Source: Xiphias gladius
Lineage: Eukaryota; Chordata; Actinopteri; Istiophoriformes; Xiphiidae
Assembly: GCF_016859285.1 (NCBI RefSeq)
Contig: NC_053416.1
Span: forward strand, 9,980,501 to 10,044,500
Length of the DNA stretch: 64,000 nt
Reading direction: 5' to 3'
Numbering within the stretch: position 1 is the stretch's first letter; each line of letters opens with the position of its first letter. This document shows positions 11,701 to 26,700 of this stretch, in pieces. The translations under genes were made by a program, and so were the position numbers. Under the pieces are notes generated by a model. The model was given only the letters and a program-made list of their open reading frames with translations, was not told the origin of the DNA and did no database searches.

Positions 11701-14700
11701 GAGAAATCTAGAATATGCTAAAAGTTTAAAAGTAAAACAGACACATATCTAGAGCTCAGTGTAGGCATGGGTCACTATGTTGTTGAATAAGAGCATATAA
11801 GGTCTTCATAAGTACTACAAACATGACATTAATTTTAAAAAGTCAGCCCTTATTTATTTTTTATTTTTTTGCCTGGTTTGGGATATTGTAAACATCCAAT
11901 TATGTGTCCACTAACGAGGATAAGTTGCACTTGAGGCCTTCAGCATGATATGCAGTACTTATGATGGCATTATGTACACCTATCCAAGTCATATTTGCAG
12001 AAACCTATTTAATAAAAACCATTCGCTGCTCTCCCCACAGCTAATTCAAAGGGACATAATCTTTTCGGGAAAAAGATTTGAACACTGCTTATGTGGGCAA
12101 AAACCTATTCCATGAAGCTGTGCTGACTTATTTGTAAGATAAGCCTTTGAATCAAGACACAAGCCTTGATATTTACACTGGGAAAATGCCAGAAAGACAG
12201 CTGGAAAAATTCAGACAGATACTAAGCCCCAGTCATGGGCATCTAAAATAGAAATATGCAAAAAAAAGGATAAAAACTTTAGTCAGCTGCATAATTACTG
12301 CTTTCAAAATCTTAAGATCTTACCTCAGAGTAAAATTTGTTCTGCAAAGATTCAGATAGGAGAAAAAAAAAGAAATTCCTGCACTAATGTTCAAAAATTA
12401 GTGCTCGCTATAATGAAGACCTGCAAGACTATTTGCAGGTCTTCATTTATTGTTTCCTCTCTATTCTAGACTCTGTTCAGATGGAAAAGGAGAAAAAGCG
12501 AAGGAGTTAAGGAGAGTGAAGAAGAGAGGAGGAGGACGGGGCAGCTGCAGTGTGGGCAGGTCTGTAGGGTGAGTAGGGAACGGGAGGCTTTAGAATGAAG
12601 CATTATGGGATTGACTTGACGGATTTATATACTGGTTGACTGATTGGTTGATTGACTGATTGAGATGAGATGTAGACTGACCTGTGTGAGATCGGGGCTG
12701 TCGCCCTGATCTATCCCAACTCGCTGTGTCACAAAAAAGGAGGGAGGGGGTAGGGGAGGGAGGAGGGAGGCAAAATAAAAATAAACCCAATGTAATAATA
12801 AAACAAGGAGTAAACCAAAAAACCCAACAGACCACAGAGTAAAAAAAGGGAAGAGGCGTGTGAAGGAGAAAGAGGAGGAGGAGGAGGAGGAGGGAGAAAG
12901 AAGAATCAAACCCAAGCATTCATTACTTCATGCAGTGGCTGGAAAGGAAAACAAATAAAAGACAACAGAGGAGGAGGGGAGGAAGGCACAGGCACATCCA
13001 TACGCATACAAACACCTATATATACAGTATATGTACACAAACACACTTATAAGTACACACACACACACACACTGAGATCTGGAGACTGGTTTGAAATGAA
13101 TGCTGAGCACACCGACTGATGGAACAGGCAGGGCAGAGAGGCCAGACAACAGGTCACGTGACTGTGCGAGGTAAGAAACATCCAAAAGGAAGACACTCAA
13201 CTAATGTTGACTTTGAACAGAAAGAGAAGAGAGGGACACAGATGACACACAAACAGACAAACACACATTTTGTTAGACAGGTAAAATGAATGGGTCCTTA
13301 AAGTCAACGTTAGTCTGTTGTTTGTTTGTTTTTTTCTTTGGATCGAGTGGCTGCACCCCAAACCTTCTTCCAAATGGGAACGAAACCAAGCAGTGAGAAA
13401 GCCTTTGAAGATGGCGCACGGGAAAATGCTACGCAGTGGATAAAACTGTTCACTGTGAAGCCTAGCAAGGACTGCAACTGTTAATTGGATAACAGCCATT
13501 ATAAAGAATAATGTTTTTTTTTAAGAAAAGGGAGGAAATAATGTAAGAGGAGGAGGAGACAGAGATAGTAATAGAGGAGCTTGCTTGGGCATGCAGTGCA
13601 GGCATGTGAACAGGCAGCACGCGAGGGGTCCCTCAACTGGAAGCTCTGTGAGTGGCTCTCTGATGGGCTAAAACTAAGCCATTAATCGCCGTCTTGGAGT
13701 AACCCCCTCCCCAGGTTAGGGCAAGAGAAGGACAGAGACAGGAAAAAAATCTAGATGCAAAAGAAAAAACACTTGAAAGAGTAGGGAGAAAAGCCCCTGG
13801 ACCCTGATCTACGGTCGGTTTTAGGTTGGGAACTATCAACCGTAAATCAGATCCCAAGGGTAAAGAAGTGTGGAGCAAATCTCAACAGGGTAAAGTGGAT
13901 TTTTGCTGCAGCTTGAATTAGAAAATTAGAAAAGAACATTTAGATATTTACTGTATGTATAAAAACAAGAGCAGAGGAGGCCATTGAGTTTAGCTCCAGA
14001 CAGATATTCCCACCCTCTCAAGTGGTGTTTAACTCTGTGTTTCCTTCTCCGAGGAGCAGGACCAGCAGGACAAACAGACATTACCTCTGCCACTTTGAGA
14101 AACTCGGACAGTTTGGTCATCCTGTTGAGGAAGGTCTTGTAGATCTCCAAAGCTTCTTTACACTGGTTCTTCTTCATGTCAAAGTATTTTTCTGTGTATC
14201 AGAAGACCATAATCAGCATTACAGCATCACTGGTTCTTCAGAGAAAAGATGGGCAACGTACACTTTAACTTGTTGATTGGCAACAAATACTTTATTAATA
14301 TGTATTTTAGCACACTGAGATGCTGGACGATAATGTTAAAAAGTTTATACAATCCAAAAACTGCTAAAAACATCAACCTGGTATTGATTTGTCCTGATAT
14401 GCCTGGCCCTCCGGTGATGAAATAAATTCCACATAGACTCCCAGTCACTACATAAATCGTGTCGATTAAGTAATGAATCATTTAATGAACTTCACAGCAA
14501 AGAGTCTGATGGTCTGTTCCTCCTCACTGGCTTAATAATTAATGGGAGAAAAGAAGGTGATCTTTATAGTCTTTAATTGAACTTTGAGAGACAGTAGAGG
14601 GAAAAATTGATTTCCCCCTAAAGGAGGATTGAGTTGGAGTCACAGTCCTGTGAACCTGACATCAGAGAAACATTACTCAATAAATACAGCATGGCCTCAA

Positions 14701-17700
14701 TAGAGATGAAGTCTGGTATGTATGGTTTACCCAGCATGTTGATGACCCCTTCATTGTAAGCAGCAAACAACCGTATGGAGTCTTTAAAGAGCAACATGAA
14801 AGCAGTGTTGATCACCCCATTTGTCAGCTCGTTGGAGTTAGGCTGGAGGAACGACAGAAAAAAAGGAAATAAAAAGGCTTTTTGACATCAGATCATGATA
14901 TTTCAGTGACTGCTAGTCTTTTAGATTTTCAGTTTTGTGTGTTTCAGGCACACGTTTACCTGGAAATCCAGCAGCGCATCCAGCTGGTTCTGAATGACAG
15001 GCAGAGTCTTAATCAGCTTCTCTGTGTTCATGGTGCGCATCACTCCGTCAGCCCTGGCAACACACAAGAATACATGCGCACAAACGCAAATGCAACATAC
15101 ACACAGGACTTAACAAGCCTTTAAAACCAAAAGGGTAAAGAAATAATACAGAAATAGAGAAATAAACAAAAATTTTAAGCAAGAAATGATACCGCATTCT
15201 TCCTCCTGCAAAGTGAAAAGGTGAATTTGTAACCAGAAGAGCACAACCCTGCTCAGTTTTGCCACTAGAACCTCATTTGGTCCAGTATGACCGGTAGCTT
15301 ATGGTTGCTAATGTTAGCTAATGTTAACCCACTCGACATTACTGAGTCAGTTCGCTTACTTTATGACTCTTTTCTATTTGTGCTACTGTAACACTGCATA
15401 TTAGCATTTCTTTTAGCATATAGCATTTACCTTTATCCCATAACATTATCCCATAATTGCCACTTGTCGCCTTACTGGCTGTTGTTCAGCAAAAGTTACA
15501 TAGGCTAGCGTGAAGGAATAATACTAAATCTATTTAGTTGGTCCAACTGTCATCTGCTGAAGAGTGGTAAATAATATTCACATCCTTTTTGGTTAAAACT
15601 ACCAATCATGGCCTTATGTGAATGTTACATATACTGTGTGTCAGTACTGTGTGTGTTTGTTACCCTCTCTTCATCTTGGTGAAGTCCACCGCTGCTAGTC
15701 TATAAGACATGGCTTTTTCATTCAGGTAGCGACTGTAGCGTCTGATGAAAGTGGACATGTTATACCCTGGGGGGGGGGGCAGAGAGGGGGCGCTGCAGTT
15801 AGAGACTGATCACTTTGGCCTATTTTCAAATCAGGTTAAAAAAAAACAAAACATAATCCTTTTCATATGAAGTGTACTAACTTCTTTATGAGTAATCTGC
15901 TTTTCCCAACATGTCTAACTGGCCTTTGCACCCTATTACCATGAGATGTATTTATTTATTTATTCGTTTTTTCTTTTGAAAATATCTAATTACAAAGTCT
16001 CTGAGCATGTTTTTTTTTTCTATTTTCAGCAGCTCCCTGTGTTAAGCAAAGAACACATTTGTCTGTAGTTTTGTGATTCTGGACTCTGGCTTTCCCCGTG
16101 AAACGAGCTTATTGATAGCGTTACGGAACCAGGAGAGTCCGACATAAAGTCATTTTTGTAAGAAGTACAGCACCGCTGAGTTTACAAACAGCCAAATGGC
16201 ATTAAATCACCTTGTAGTGCAGCCTTATCTAAAAAGTTGTTGAGGTTGAAGAGCGTGTTTCTGGAGGCAAGGTACTGCATCAATCTCTAATGGAAAAAGA
16301 AGAGAACAGAGGGAAATGTTAGTGTCTTATCTGTTACTGCTCTCTGACAACATCAAGGTAATGTCCCTACAGACACACTGGCAGCATGTATGCCACGCAA
16401 AGTGAAGAGTTCATTTGTAGAGCTGCAGCTTTACAAGTGTTTCACAGAGGCTGAGTTTGTTGACTTAAAGTAATAAAATGGACCCTCTGACCTCCTAGAA
16501 AACTGAGCTTGGCGCAAGTGGTGCAAAAACAGCAAATCACACGCTCAACAACAACCAGAAGCCTGCAGAAAATCAAATGCTGAGTACCGGTAATGCAGCA
16601 CCTGAAGATGCAAAGTCATAGTGCTTTAAAATGACACCATTTTTCCGATCAGATGGAAAATGCCAGATCAGGCACAAAGACAGTTTAGGCAAATTTTCAA
16701 AACACCACGTCACTACTTGTGTCACTAAAAGCTCTGTTGTTCGCATGCTTTGAGTGGATCGTCATGCTCGCAGTAATCTTCGCCTGAGACGCTTGAACAT
16801 GTTTGATGTTTTGGTTGTTGCCCTTGTTGCGGGAGCAGCGGAGTGAGGCAATTTGCCATTGAAATGTCAGCAGTACACCTTATCGGCCCTTGTTGGAAAC
16901 ATGGAAGATACGGCTTCAGAGACACTCGCTGCAAGAGTTGAAGAGAAATTGGTACAACCTGGTGAGCAGAATGTCAGTCTTAGGCAAGATCGATAACCCG
17001 AGCTTAGACGACTGGCAAACATCCACATCGGTCTCTCTCTGTCTCTCTCTCTCATGTTTGCGTGTGCGGAGACAGAGGCGCAGAAAGCATTTAGATTGTC
17101 AAGGAAATGTCTTTGTTTCATCTGCTCACTGAGTCCATTTCAAGTGTGCACTGTTTTGATGGTAACTTGCCACCTAGTGCAGGGATGCAGCTAACGATTA
17201 TTACATTACTGATCAAGCTGTTGATTATTTTTACCGTTAATAGATAAATTGTTTGGTTTATAAAATAATTAAAGGACAAAAAATTGTGAAAAATTCCAAT
17301 CACAAGTTACCAGAAGACAAGGTCTTCAAATTTCCTGATTTTTCTTAAAAATCGACCAAACCCCAAAGATATTCCATTCACAATGACTTGAAACAGAAAA
17401 AAGCAGCAAATATTCAAATTTAAGAAACTAATGCAAGCAATTTTTTTCTAGATAAATGATTTGAATGATAAATAGATTATCTAAATTGTTGTTGATTATT
17501 TTTCTGACCATTGACTTATTGACTAATAAACTATTAGTTTGCTGCCTTCCACTGTTACTACTAACTAAACAAAGCAGTCAAGGAATAGACGCTTGTCCGT
17601 GTTCACCTTGAAACTTAAGATGTGAGGGTAAGGTACTTGTTGCTTTAGAAATGTGTACGCCTATCAAAAATAAACCTAAATACCCACCATTATGAGAGCA

Positions 17701-20700
17701 AATATGAAATCTATTTATATTTTTAACGGAGCGCTGTATATTATTCTTGGCCATTCAGATTTTTTTTTCAGTTAGCTCTGCCCACTGAGTCAAATGGTTT
17801 AAAGAGCTTGTTTTGTTGTTTTTTTGATCAAATTCTAACAAGCTTGCTGGGTCCAGATGAGAAACTATTTTCTCCTGATTGTGAGAAAACATAATTTGAA
17901 AAATTGTTTGTTTGCCCTTTCTGGGCATCGGAGCTCACCTCGTTGCCGTACATCATGAGGTGGTGTGTGGTGATGAGCGCTTTGAAAACCACTATCCAGC
18001 TGTTGCTGGCTGTACGCTCCAGCAGTGTGTCTGCCAGGTGAGGGATGCTGACGTTCATCTCATTGGTGCAGTGGATCAGGTCTGGAGGACAGAATAAAAA
18101 AAAACCCAGCGTGAGCAAATCTGGACATGCGGAGAAAACTGTTAAAAAAAGACGTGAATTAATAAAAAAAACGGTTAGTAGAGCAAGGATTATAGACACA
18201 GGTTTGTGAAAAAGGTTAGAGCTCATTCGTAAAGTTACAGGTTTTAGCACTTTGTTCTTAAACTCAAACTCTGCCTGTTCACTTATGGCAAGTCACTGTG
18301 AATAAAAGCCCCAGCCACATGCCAAAATCATAATTTATAACCTTAGAGAGCTCATGGGTTGAATAATTATGAATCGATGAATGAAGTCATATCGACTGGT
18401 GCATTAATTTTGACTCGCTCAATATGAGCACATAAATCAATGAACAAATGATCAGTTAATGGCAGAGACTGTATGGACAGATGAATCGGAACCAGGGCTA
18501 TTGTATCAAAAAATCAATTTCTGGCTGTAATTCAACAGCTACCTACCTACCTACTCCACCAAAATGTCAACAGAATATCAGCTCAGAAGATGGAAAGTTA
18601 CATTATTAGGTCAATTCTATTCCAGCACAACCAACTCAAGGGATGCGTAATTTTTAAAAGAAACCCTCAAATGAATAGACTGATGATGAAGAATGAATCT
18701 TAATTTTAATGCAGAGCATGTTTGTGAGTGGGGATGGACTAAAACTGACTTGATCCCCAACGTTTACCCCCTGAGACTCGTATCTAGAGTGTAAATTGCC
18801 TGTTCAAAGCAAATGTGGAACACATATCAAAAAGGAAAATAGCCCAGTGGTCTGCTGTGTGTCAGATTCAAAGGTTTGAACAAAATGGCAGGCTGAGTGT
18901 GTGTGCGTGTTTTTTTAAAATGAAAAACACGGAAACAAGACAATTTCTTTTAAAAGCAGAGAAATAAGTTTCCGGTTTTACATTTACAACCATATCCCCC
19001 AAAATAGTTAAAAACAGATAATAGGTGATCCAGAATTCAGCAGTAAATGTACAACTGAGACAGATTTTAGGAACAATGTCCTAAATTCCTAAAGGATTTT
19101 GCCTAAAGATCAGAATGTGAAGTATGTTCAGCGTCTGTTTAAGCTCAAAGATTTACTTAGTAAAAGAACCAGGCTTCAAATGGCACAAACATGCTTCTTC
19201 TTATGTGCCTTGTTGTATTTATTTTATACTGCATATTCTGCAAATCCATAAATGTGAAATTATTCAGCTGTGATTCAAAAAGTAAAGGTACAGTGGTTTT
19301 AAATTCTTTTCCTGGATAAACCAATTACATTTATCTCCCAATTTTGCTCTGAAAATCCCTGTTTGGATTAATAAACACAATGATCTGAGTAGTATTGTCA
19401 AAATTGAGGTTGTGCAGATTGTTTAAAACCCAGCCAGGAACAGTGATTAAAATAACAAATCTCAAATTTGATCAGATCAGATAGGGAAAAAAAAAGAAAA
19501 AATGTAATCGTGTGAAAATCAAGATGAGAAGCAATTTTACTTGAATTTTACAACACATGGTAAAGACCAGCACACTGGCAACAAAAGCAACATGCAATGA
19601 CGAGGAACTAAAATTACAAAAAGGCCCTGATGCAACTAGTGAAACCACTGGGAGGATGAGAGGAAGTGAACTTGTATTCAAAAACAGACAGAGGAGAAAT
19701 TGCGTGCAGGGTCACAGAGAGAAAACTTCTTTCCGAGGCAAATCCTCAGTCTGTTTCTTTCACAGGATCAGAGATTATTAGGGTTTATTTAAAAGCTGTT
19801 TGATGTTTTCTGCACCCACTGAAACGATGGATACCAAAGAGTCCCAGCTGATACCACAGTTAAATGTTTAATGAATGTCAAAGGCACCCAAAGCACCGAC
19901 AACTCACTGCAGCTAATGTTTCAATCCTGTTCATCTTTACTTGATGTTATTTTTGAGTGTGAAAACCTCAGTGGCAACCTCAGCCGATAATAACTGTAAC
20001 AATATCGACTGTAGTCTTCATCGACTCATCCAGCTGTGACTGCCATGAATTATAACTGCAGTCAGACTGTCAGACTCTCACTCTACAGCATCAGCGTCAT
20101 GACATTTTGTCCCCTGATTTGAGGCCAAATATTAGTCAAGGATCTGTGTACGTCCAACATCTGACAGTGGAAAGTAAAAGGTGTAGAAAACAATGTATAA
20201 ACCCATCAGAATGATCCCCGAACAAAAACCTTTTGAATAAATTTCCATATAGAGTAATGCTAATGTCAAAATGGATATTTATACACTGACATCACTAAAA
20301 AACATATTCACGCCTGACCACTCTAAATCTTTGACTGTACATGACTACGACCCTGGAACCACCACTATACATTTCTATAGATATTCTGAGGAAGTTGTAT
20401 TTTTCAAATTCCCTTCTCCTAATTAAATCTCAGGGCATTAATATCACAATCATACATGGTAATGGTGGCGTTCAGTCATGCGTTTCACATCATTAATGGT
20501 TTGTTTTTGAATTTCCTTCTGGCTCAATAATTAATGGGACCATATTGATTCCAACTAATTAACGTTTCCTGACAAAAGTGAACACACACAAACACACTAA
20601 TAAGGTGGATCATGCCACACACTTTTTTGCCATGCTAGCCTCCCGGCTCTATGGATGACAGTGTTGGTCCCGACTGAAATATCCCAACAACTACTGGATG

Positions 20701-23700
20701 GATTGCCATGAAATTGATGGTCCCCAGAGGACGAATCCTAAAGACTTTGGTGATCCTCTAACTTTTGATTTTGTGCCACCAGAGGTTAACGTTTGTGGTT
20801 CTGATTGTTTGTATGGAGAATTGTGGAATGCGTTAGTGAAGCTAATTAAGAGCAAACATGGTGGGTAAATTGGCTAGCCTCGCAAGTTGGCTGCAATATT
20901 GTATTTATCGTCTAAATGCTCACCAACATGAAATACTGTTTATCTGGGTGGAGATACTGATATGCATGCTTGTAAGGAAATATTACATGGGGTATTGTAA
21001 AAATGTCAACTTTTAAATCACAGTTGTGATGTATTTTTGTAGCATATTTTCTACTGGGTTATTCTGTTTCATTTTTACAGTTTGTTCAATTGTGAACATA
21101 GTTGAGAATTTAGCTGCTATACATCCAGATATTTCCTTCAGCGGTTGGTCGAGACCAAAAACAGAGCTAAAAGAGAGTGAATATTGGACTTATATTCATC
21201 AGGTGGCCAGAAATATGACTCCAAATGAATGATATTGTGGCTGTGTAACTACTGGATGTGTAATTAAGCTACTGTTTGCTAACACGTTTGCTGTTTCAAC
21301 TTAAAGGTGCCGATAAGTCAGTGTTGGCCAAAATATCAGTTGTTGCAGGTTTAAAGATATGGTTTACTTTTAGCTGAGTAATTGCAGAGCAAAGTGCATA
21401 TGCTTCTACTTAAATACCATTGCATTTAAACAATAGAGCTTCCTCAGTCAAATATTCCCATGCTGTGGCAGCCTCTATGTTTTCCTCTGGGTGCGAATAC
21501 ATCAGCTAGGATTTATTCTTAGACATGTGACAGAGTAGATAGCTAGAGGGATTTAATGATGTATTGACTGTATGACTGCCAACTGAGATTATCAATAAGA
21601 TTCAGCCCACATCAATAACACAATTACAAATAAGCTTTAGGATGTCAGTGTGCAAACATTTTTACAAAGAATGAGATGGCAATATGGCGTCATCAAATTA
21701 ATTTTAGGACATTTGCAATGCTAGTTAGGATAAAATATAAGACCGCTGTTTTAAAGTATGTGTGACTGGAAGGATTTCTCCTCATAAAGAGACTTTCTGT
21801 AAAATGTAATAAAAATCTTTATTCAAGATCTTTTAAGACCTTGGCTTCATATAAAGTGAGTAATTTTCAGGACCTGAAACAAAATTGCAAGATTAGGTGA
21901 CACATTCAGTCGACGTGGGAGTAAGTGTGTAGGATCCATACTCATTCATTGTGTGTGAGTCATTTCAACTGCCTCCTAACGTTTTCTTTTACTTAATTTG
22001 ACTGAAAGGCCATTAATGTGGCTACCAAGGAGCAAAAGACCCATGCTTATTATCAACACATTTTGGGGTTTTTTTTTTGCAAACATCTACACTACATTGC
22101 TATTACAGACATGACACACAACCAGAGGAATCATATGCTGGATAACGCAACAGATTGTGCTTTCAGGGCAGAAGGTCATTAATTTTTGGCCTGATTACTA
22201 TTCTGCATCTGACAAATCTGGTTTCTATTGCCACTATCTACTATCTCAGCCTTGCAGAATATTGCCTAGTGAAAGTGAAATCCCATTCATTACTCTGTGT
22301 GTCATGCTCATCATTTGCTACAGGTAGTAAATAATCAGCATTGGCCGTTTATGTCACTAACCAGTCTGTCAAGGTCATAAGACTATGGGGGGGGGGGGTA
22401 AAACATGCCGATGAGACCTGGGGTGGCTCACTCTGAATAGTTCCATTTATCGTGTGTTGTATTTGGAGAAATGGCACAGCTATTCATCTTTTCTTTCCAC
22501 TGTGGCTCAAAAGGATGAATCAATATATCAAAATGTTATCTGTATTTATCAAACCCCTCAGATTAGGTGAACCAATCCAGATCACTGCCCAGTGGCGTTT
22601 GGCGTTCTCTCTTTCTGATCTAAGCAGAAAATTTAGGCCAGATTAGCTCCAAGGGATATGATTTTAAATCCCACTGATGGGCAACTTTGCCAGTAATGTT
22701 TGTGTCAAAATTTTTGTTTGTTTAATCCTGTAGGTAGCCAATGTGAAACCGGAACCTCCGGGATCTGTTCCAGCAGTGAGAAAATCTCATTTAAAATCAC
22801 ACTGTTTGACAATTGACATCGCTAATAACTAACAATCCAGCCTTGGAACAGACTCTTCCTCAACAGTATGTGATGTCGCTCGCTTCATATATTTGGGTTT
22901 TTCTTTTTGTTTGTGTATTTTTTTTTTTTTTACACAATCTAATATCTTTGTTTATTTAATATTTCTGTTTCTTAGCAACATTTAACAAACACCATTTCCC
23001 ATAAGCCCACGTCACAGCTCGCAGCAGAGACGTGTCCACGAGTGAGTCGAGGGGTTGCGGTTAGCTCAGACACAACGGTGTAGAGGTTTTTAGACAGCAT
23101 GAGATTACAGCTATAAATTTTGTAAAATGACTTTATAAGGGAGCTTTGGTGAATTTTATAGATGAAAAAAAGTTACAATGACATAAGTACCCGCACTGCT
23201 GCGGTAGTAAATTTTCATGGGAGTTGCAGTTTTTTCTGACTTCTGAAGTCATGACGTCAGGTTTGGGCTGACCCCTGTTCCACTAGCTCCTGTAGCACAA
23301 TGCAATCACTCATTCAGCATTTTTTTCATCTGCCTTTCTGAAAAAAATGAAGCGTGTTCCCGGGGGTTATTTTCCATATTCTCAGACAAATCAGCATCCA
23401 TCACTGCAGTTGCTATAAGACACTGAAACCACCGTGACTTTAACAAAGTTAAATAACAATTACTTTGTGAGCACAGAAAAAAAAAACTAGAAAATGCGCT
23501 CAGTAGAGCGCAGACCTTCGCCAAGGCGAGTGTCGAACAACATACACCAGACTTCAGAGGAAAAAATTCATAGTAAATGATCCTGATCTGCCCCGAGTCG
23601 TAGTGGATTCTTCCCTGGCCTATGCCCCAACCCTCCACCATCCCGAATCCTGCTGACAAACAAGCAAAAAAACAAACAAACCAGCAAACAAACAGACACG

Positions 23701-26700
23701 GGTGATCACATGACCTCCTTGGCGTAGCTAACAACAGCTCCCGAGAAATTTTACATTCATGGATTCAAATTTTTTCAAATGTTTTGCCTGTAATATTTGC
23801 TGTCTAAAAACCTCTACACAGCTTGCTCCCCTGTCCTCCTTGTCTAAGCTAATCACAACCCCTACTCTTGTTGGTGGACTCATCCCTTCTGTCGAGCCTA
23901 GGCCTTATGGGTAATGGTGTTCATTAAATGTTGCTCAAACCAGAAATATGAAGTAAACAACAATATTAGATCATTTTTCAAAAAATGACTGTCCTTACCT
24001 AAACATATGAAGTTAGCCACATCACATATCTTTTCGAAGGGCTCCGCTCCAGAGCTGGATTTTTTAGTTGTTAGTGTTATTACAAATGTCAGTGGGATTT
24101 TGAATAAGGTTTTCTTAGCTCTGGCACAGAATCCAGAGGTTGTGGTTTCGCTTTATCCCGTCGGACACATTGATTTTGTTCCATTTGCTGGTGTAATAAA
24201 GTTTTTATACACCCTCTCTTTGCCTCAAAGTACAGACCAAGTATCTGTCACTTTTTATGACTCTATTTGAACAGGCGAGTCGAATAAGAAAAGACTCAAA
24301 TCCAGTGGTGGTCTGGGTGAGTTGCAGAAAGCGAGCGTGGGTCACATGTATCCGCACTCTCAGACTTGACATTGACCCACGGTCTTGCACAGCTGACTTA
24401 TCAGGAGCTCGTGAGAGCCGTAGTGTCCATTGCCTTCTTCTTCGCATTCTTTATTCACTTTCCCGGCAAAGGTTCTCCCAGACAGTCGAGGGATTAGTGG
24501 CACTGTTCTCCTGATTACAAACAAACTTTCTTCTTGCCCCCCTAAAAGTGCAGTCTCTACTCTCAGTTAATGCCAGAGAGAGAAGTATGTAATATCATGT
24601 CCTAGATAGAGAGGAGAGGCCCTCTAACGGGAAAATAAAAGTGTTTTATTGTGGAAGCTAGCTGTGTCTATTAGAACAGCTGCATCTGAATGGCTCAAGT
24701 ACAAAACACTCATTCAACTAAAAATTCAATTCAAGCTTCCAGGGGGGGTGAATTCAGCCAAGCCTACGGTTTCTGCTTTGGCGTGGAGCTTTTTATTCCA
24801 CAAATAATCAGAACAAGAGTTGGATCCGAGCGAAAAAATGCCTCATGTAACCACCTCGGCCAGAATAAATGGAAACATTCGGAAAGAAATGTCATCGTCC
24901 TTGAGAGTGTTGGTATACACCATTTCATCATCAATTTCACAGATGAAGAATTGTCATGTATACGTTCCCGTTCTATTTTCAGAACATCTGTTCTCCCCCC
25001 TTGAAATGACTGATATTCACTAGTTTCTGAGAGGCGGGTGAGAAAGGTGGACAACCTTCCATCATTTAATATGTTCTTATAAAACGGCGTCTTTACTCGT
25101 TAGTAACACAGTAATAAACCAACAATGGTGACAATGTCTTGATGCACTTTATCTGAATATTTTTATCTGTCTTTGGCACTCATAACAACGCTTCATTTGG
25201 AATCATCCACTGGCTTGATTTTCTTCAGAATTTCAGTCGGTGGTCCGTGTTGTCTATAAAAACCCTCAGGTTTCCATCTACACCAGGGGGATTCCAGACT
25301 GTTCCTGCTGAGGATGGAGCGACGGCCCAAAATGTAAAACATGAGCCCCACAAATGGCTACGGCAGTAACACCACTGAAAACCTGAATAAGCCTTTAGTG
25401 GTGGTCACCGTCAAGATAAGGAGATTTGTGTGAAATAAAAGCGGCAGTAATTACCCAGTGTTGCAATTCAAGAGTCACTAAGTGGCTTTTTCTCTCTCTC
25501 GTGAATGCACATACAAACTTGCCTCTGAACCTTTTAGAACACCCCCACTGGGAGAGTTTTTTTGCTTTAGTGGCCTTTTTAGTCCGGCAAGATGATACAG
25601 CCCTGATGTGGATGTATTGTGTTGAAGCGCCCGGTGGCACATCTTGTGAGGGAGCCCAGAATTCCCAGTGTCACCTCTGGTGTGGACATAACCGACTAAT
25701 CCACTGCCAAACTTGCCGGCTGACTGGCCGGGTGTGTGGCTGGATGACCGACTCTCAGGCTGTTTGGCTACCTGCCTTGTTGTTTCTCTCAGACTGATTT
25801 ATCTGATCCACATTTCCTCTTGATTAGCCATCTCGCTATTTGCCCGTCTGTCTGTGCCTGACTGGACTGACTGCCTCTCCGTCTGACCGGCGGTACCATT
25901 GATTACCCGTGCTCTCCATTGATCATGTCAAGTAATTATAGTGAGGCAGAAAAGCCACCTAACCTGATAATCACTGGTAAAATCAACAGGCGAGGAATCC
26001 TCTCTCTACCTGTGTACATAATTGCTGCAGGTAATTAGCAGGATGTGGAGATAAGGAATCTGCACTGACACAAAAATAAATAAATAAAGGCATTTTTAAA
26101 AAAGCCTCATTGTGACACCCACCAGCAGAGCCACACATCACACAGCAAACTGACTGACTCCCTGCCTCCAGCACCCCAGGACTGACAGCAGTAACACATT
26201 CGTTAATTACAACAATGCACCAGAGGACATGAGAGTGAACTTGAACGTGAGATTTTGGAAATGAAGAGAGAGAAAAAAAAAAAAAAAAAATGTCAGTGAT
26301 GCTGCACGAATAAAACGCACGTTCTGTGGGAAGTGCCTCCAGAGGATAGCAGCGCTGCTGCTGATAGTGGCGTTAATAATGGATAGGCCTACACTGTAAA
26401 GCGGCTGGTTGCAATATGATTAGCCCGTACCAGAGTGGCCTATTTCCCCTGAATGACATGCACGGATAGTGCCTGGCCGTTTGCCCCCCTCGCCCGATGT
26501 CAGAATTTCCTGCCGGCATTAATGGGCCAGGCGACTCTGTGGCGGACGCTTTGCTGCGCGAATCCCATTTTAATCTAAGGGAATGTAACGGTGCCTAATT
26601 AAAGAGGCTGCAAACATGATCGGGCCGGAGGAGAGGGAGAGAGAGAGGGGAAGCATAATAGGAGCTGTTTATACAAGCTGTCCTTTGTGAGGAAAGATGC

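Noticed and set aside
23306-23734. 142-codon minus-strand frame as a gene
   Set aside because: It lies mostly in a recognisable retroelement tail and its (AACA)n end, and reads as low-complexity Cys/Phe repeats.
24007-24514. Overlapping plus-strand frames in picalm intron 1
   Set aside because: No recognisable domain, opposite strand to the host gene, ordinary length for chance frames, and no flanking splice or promoter signals.
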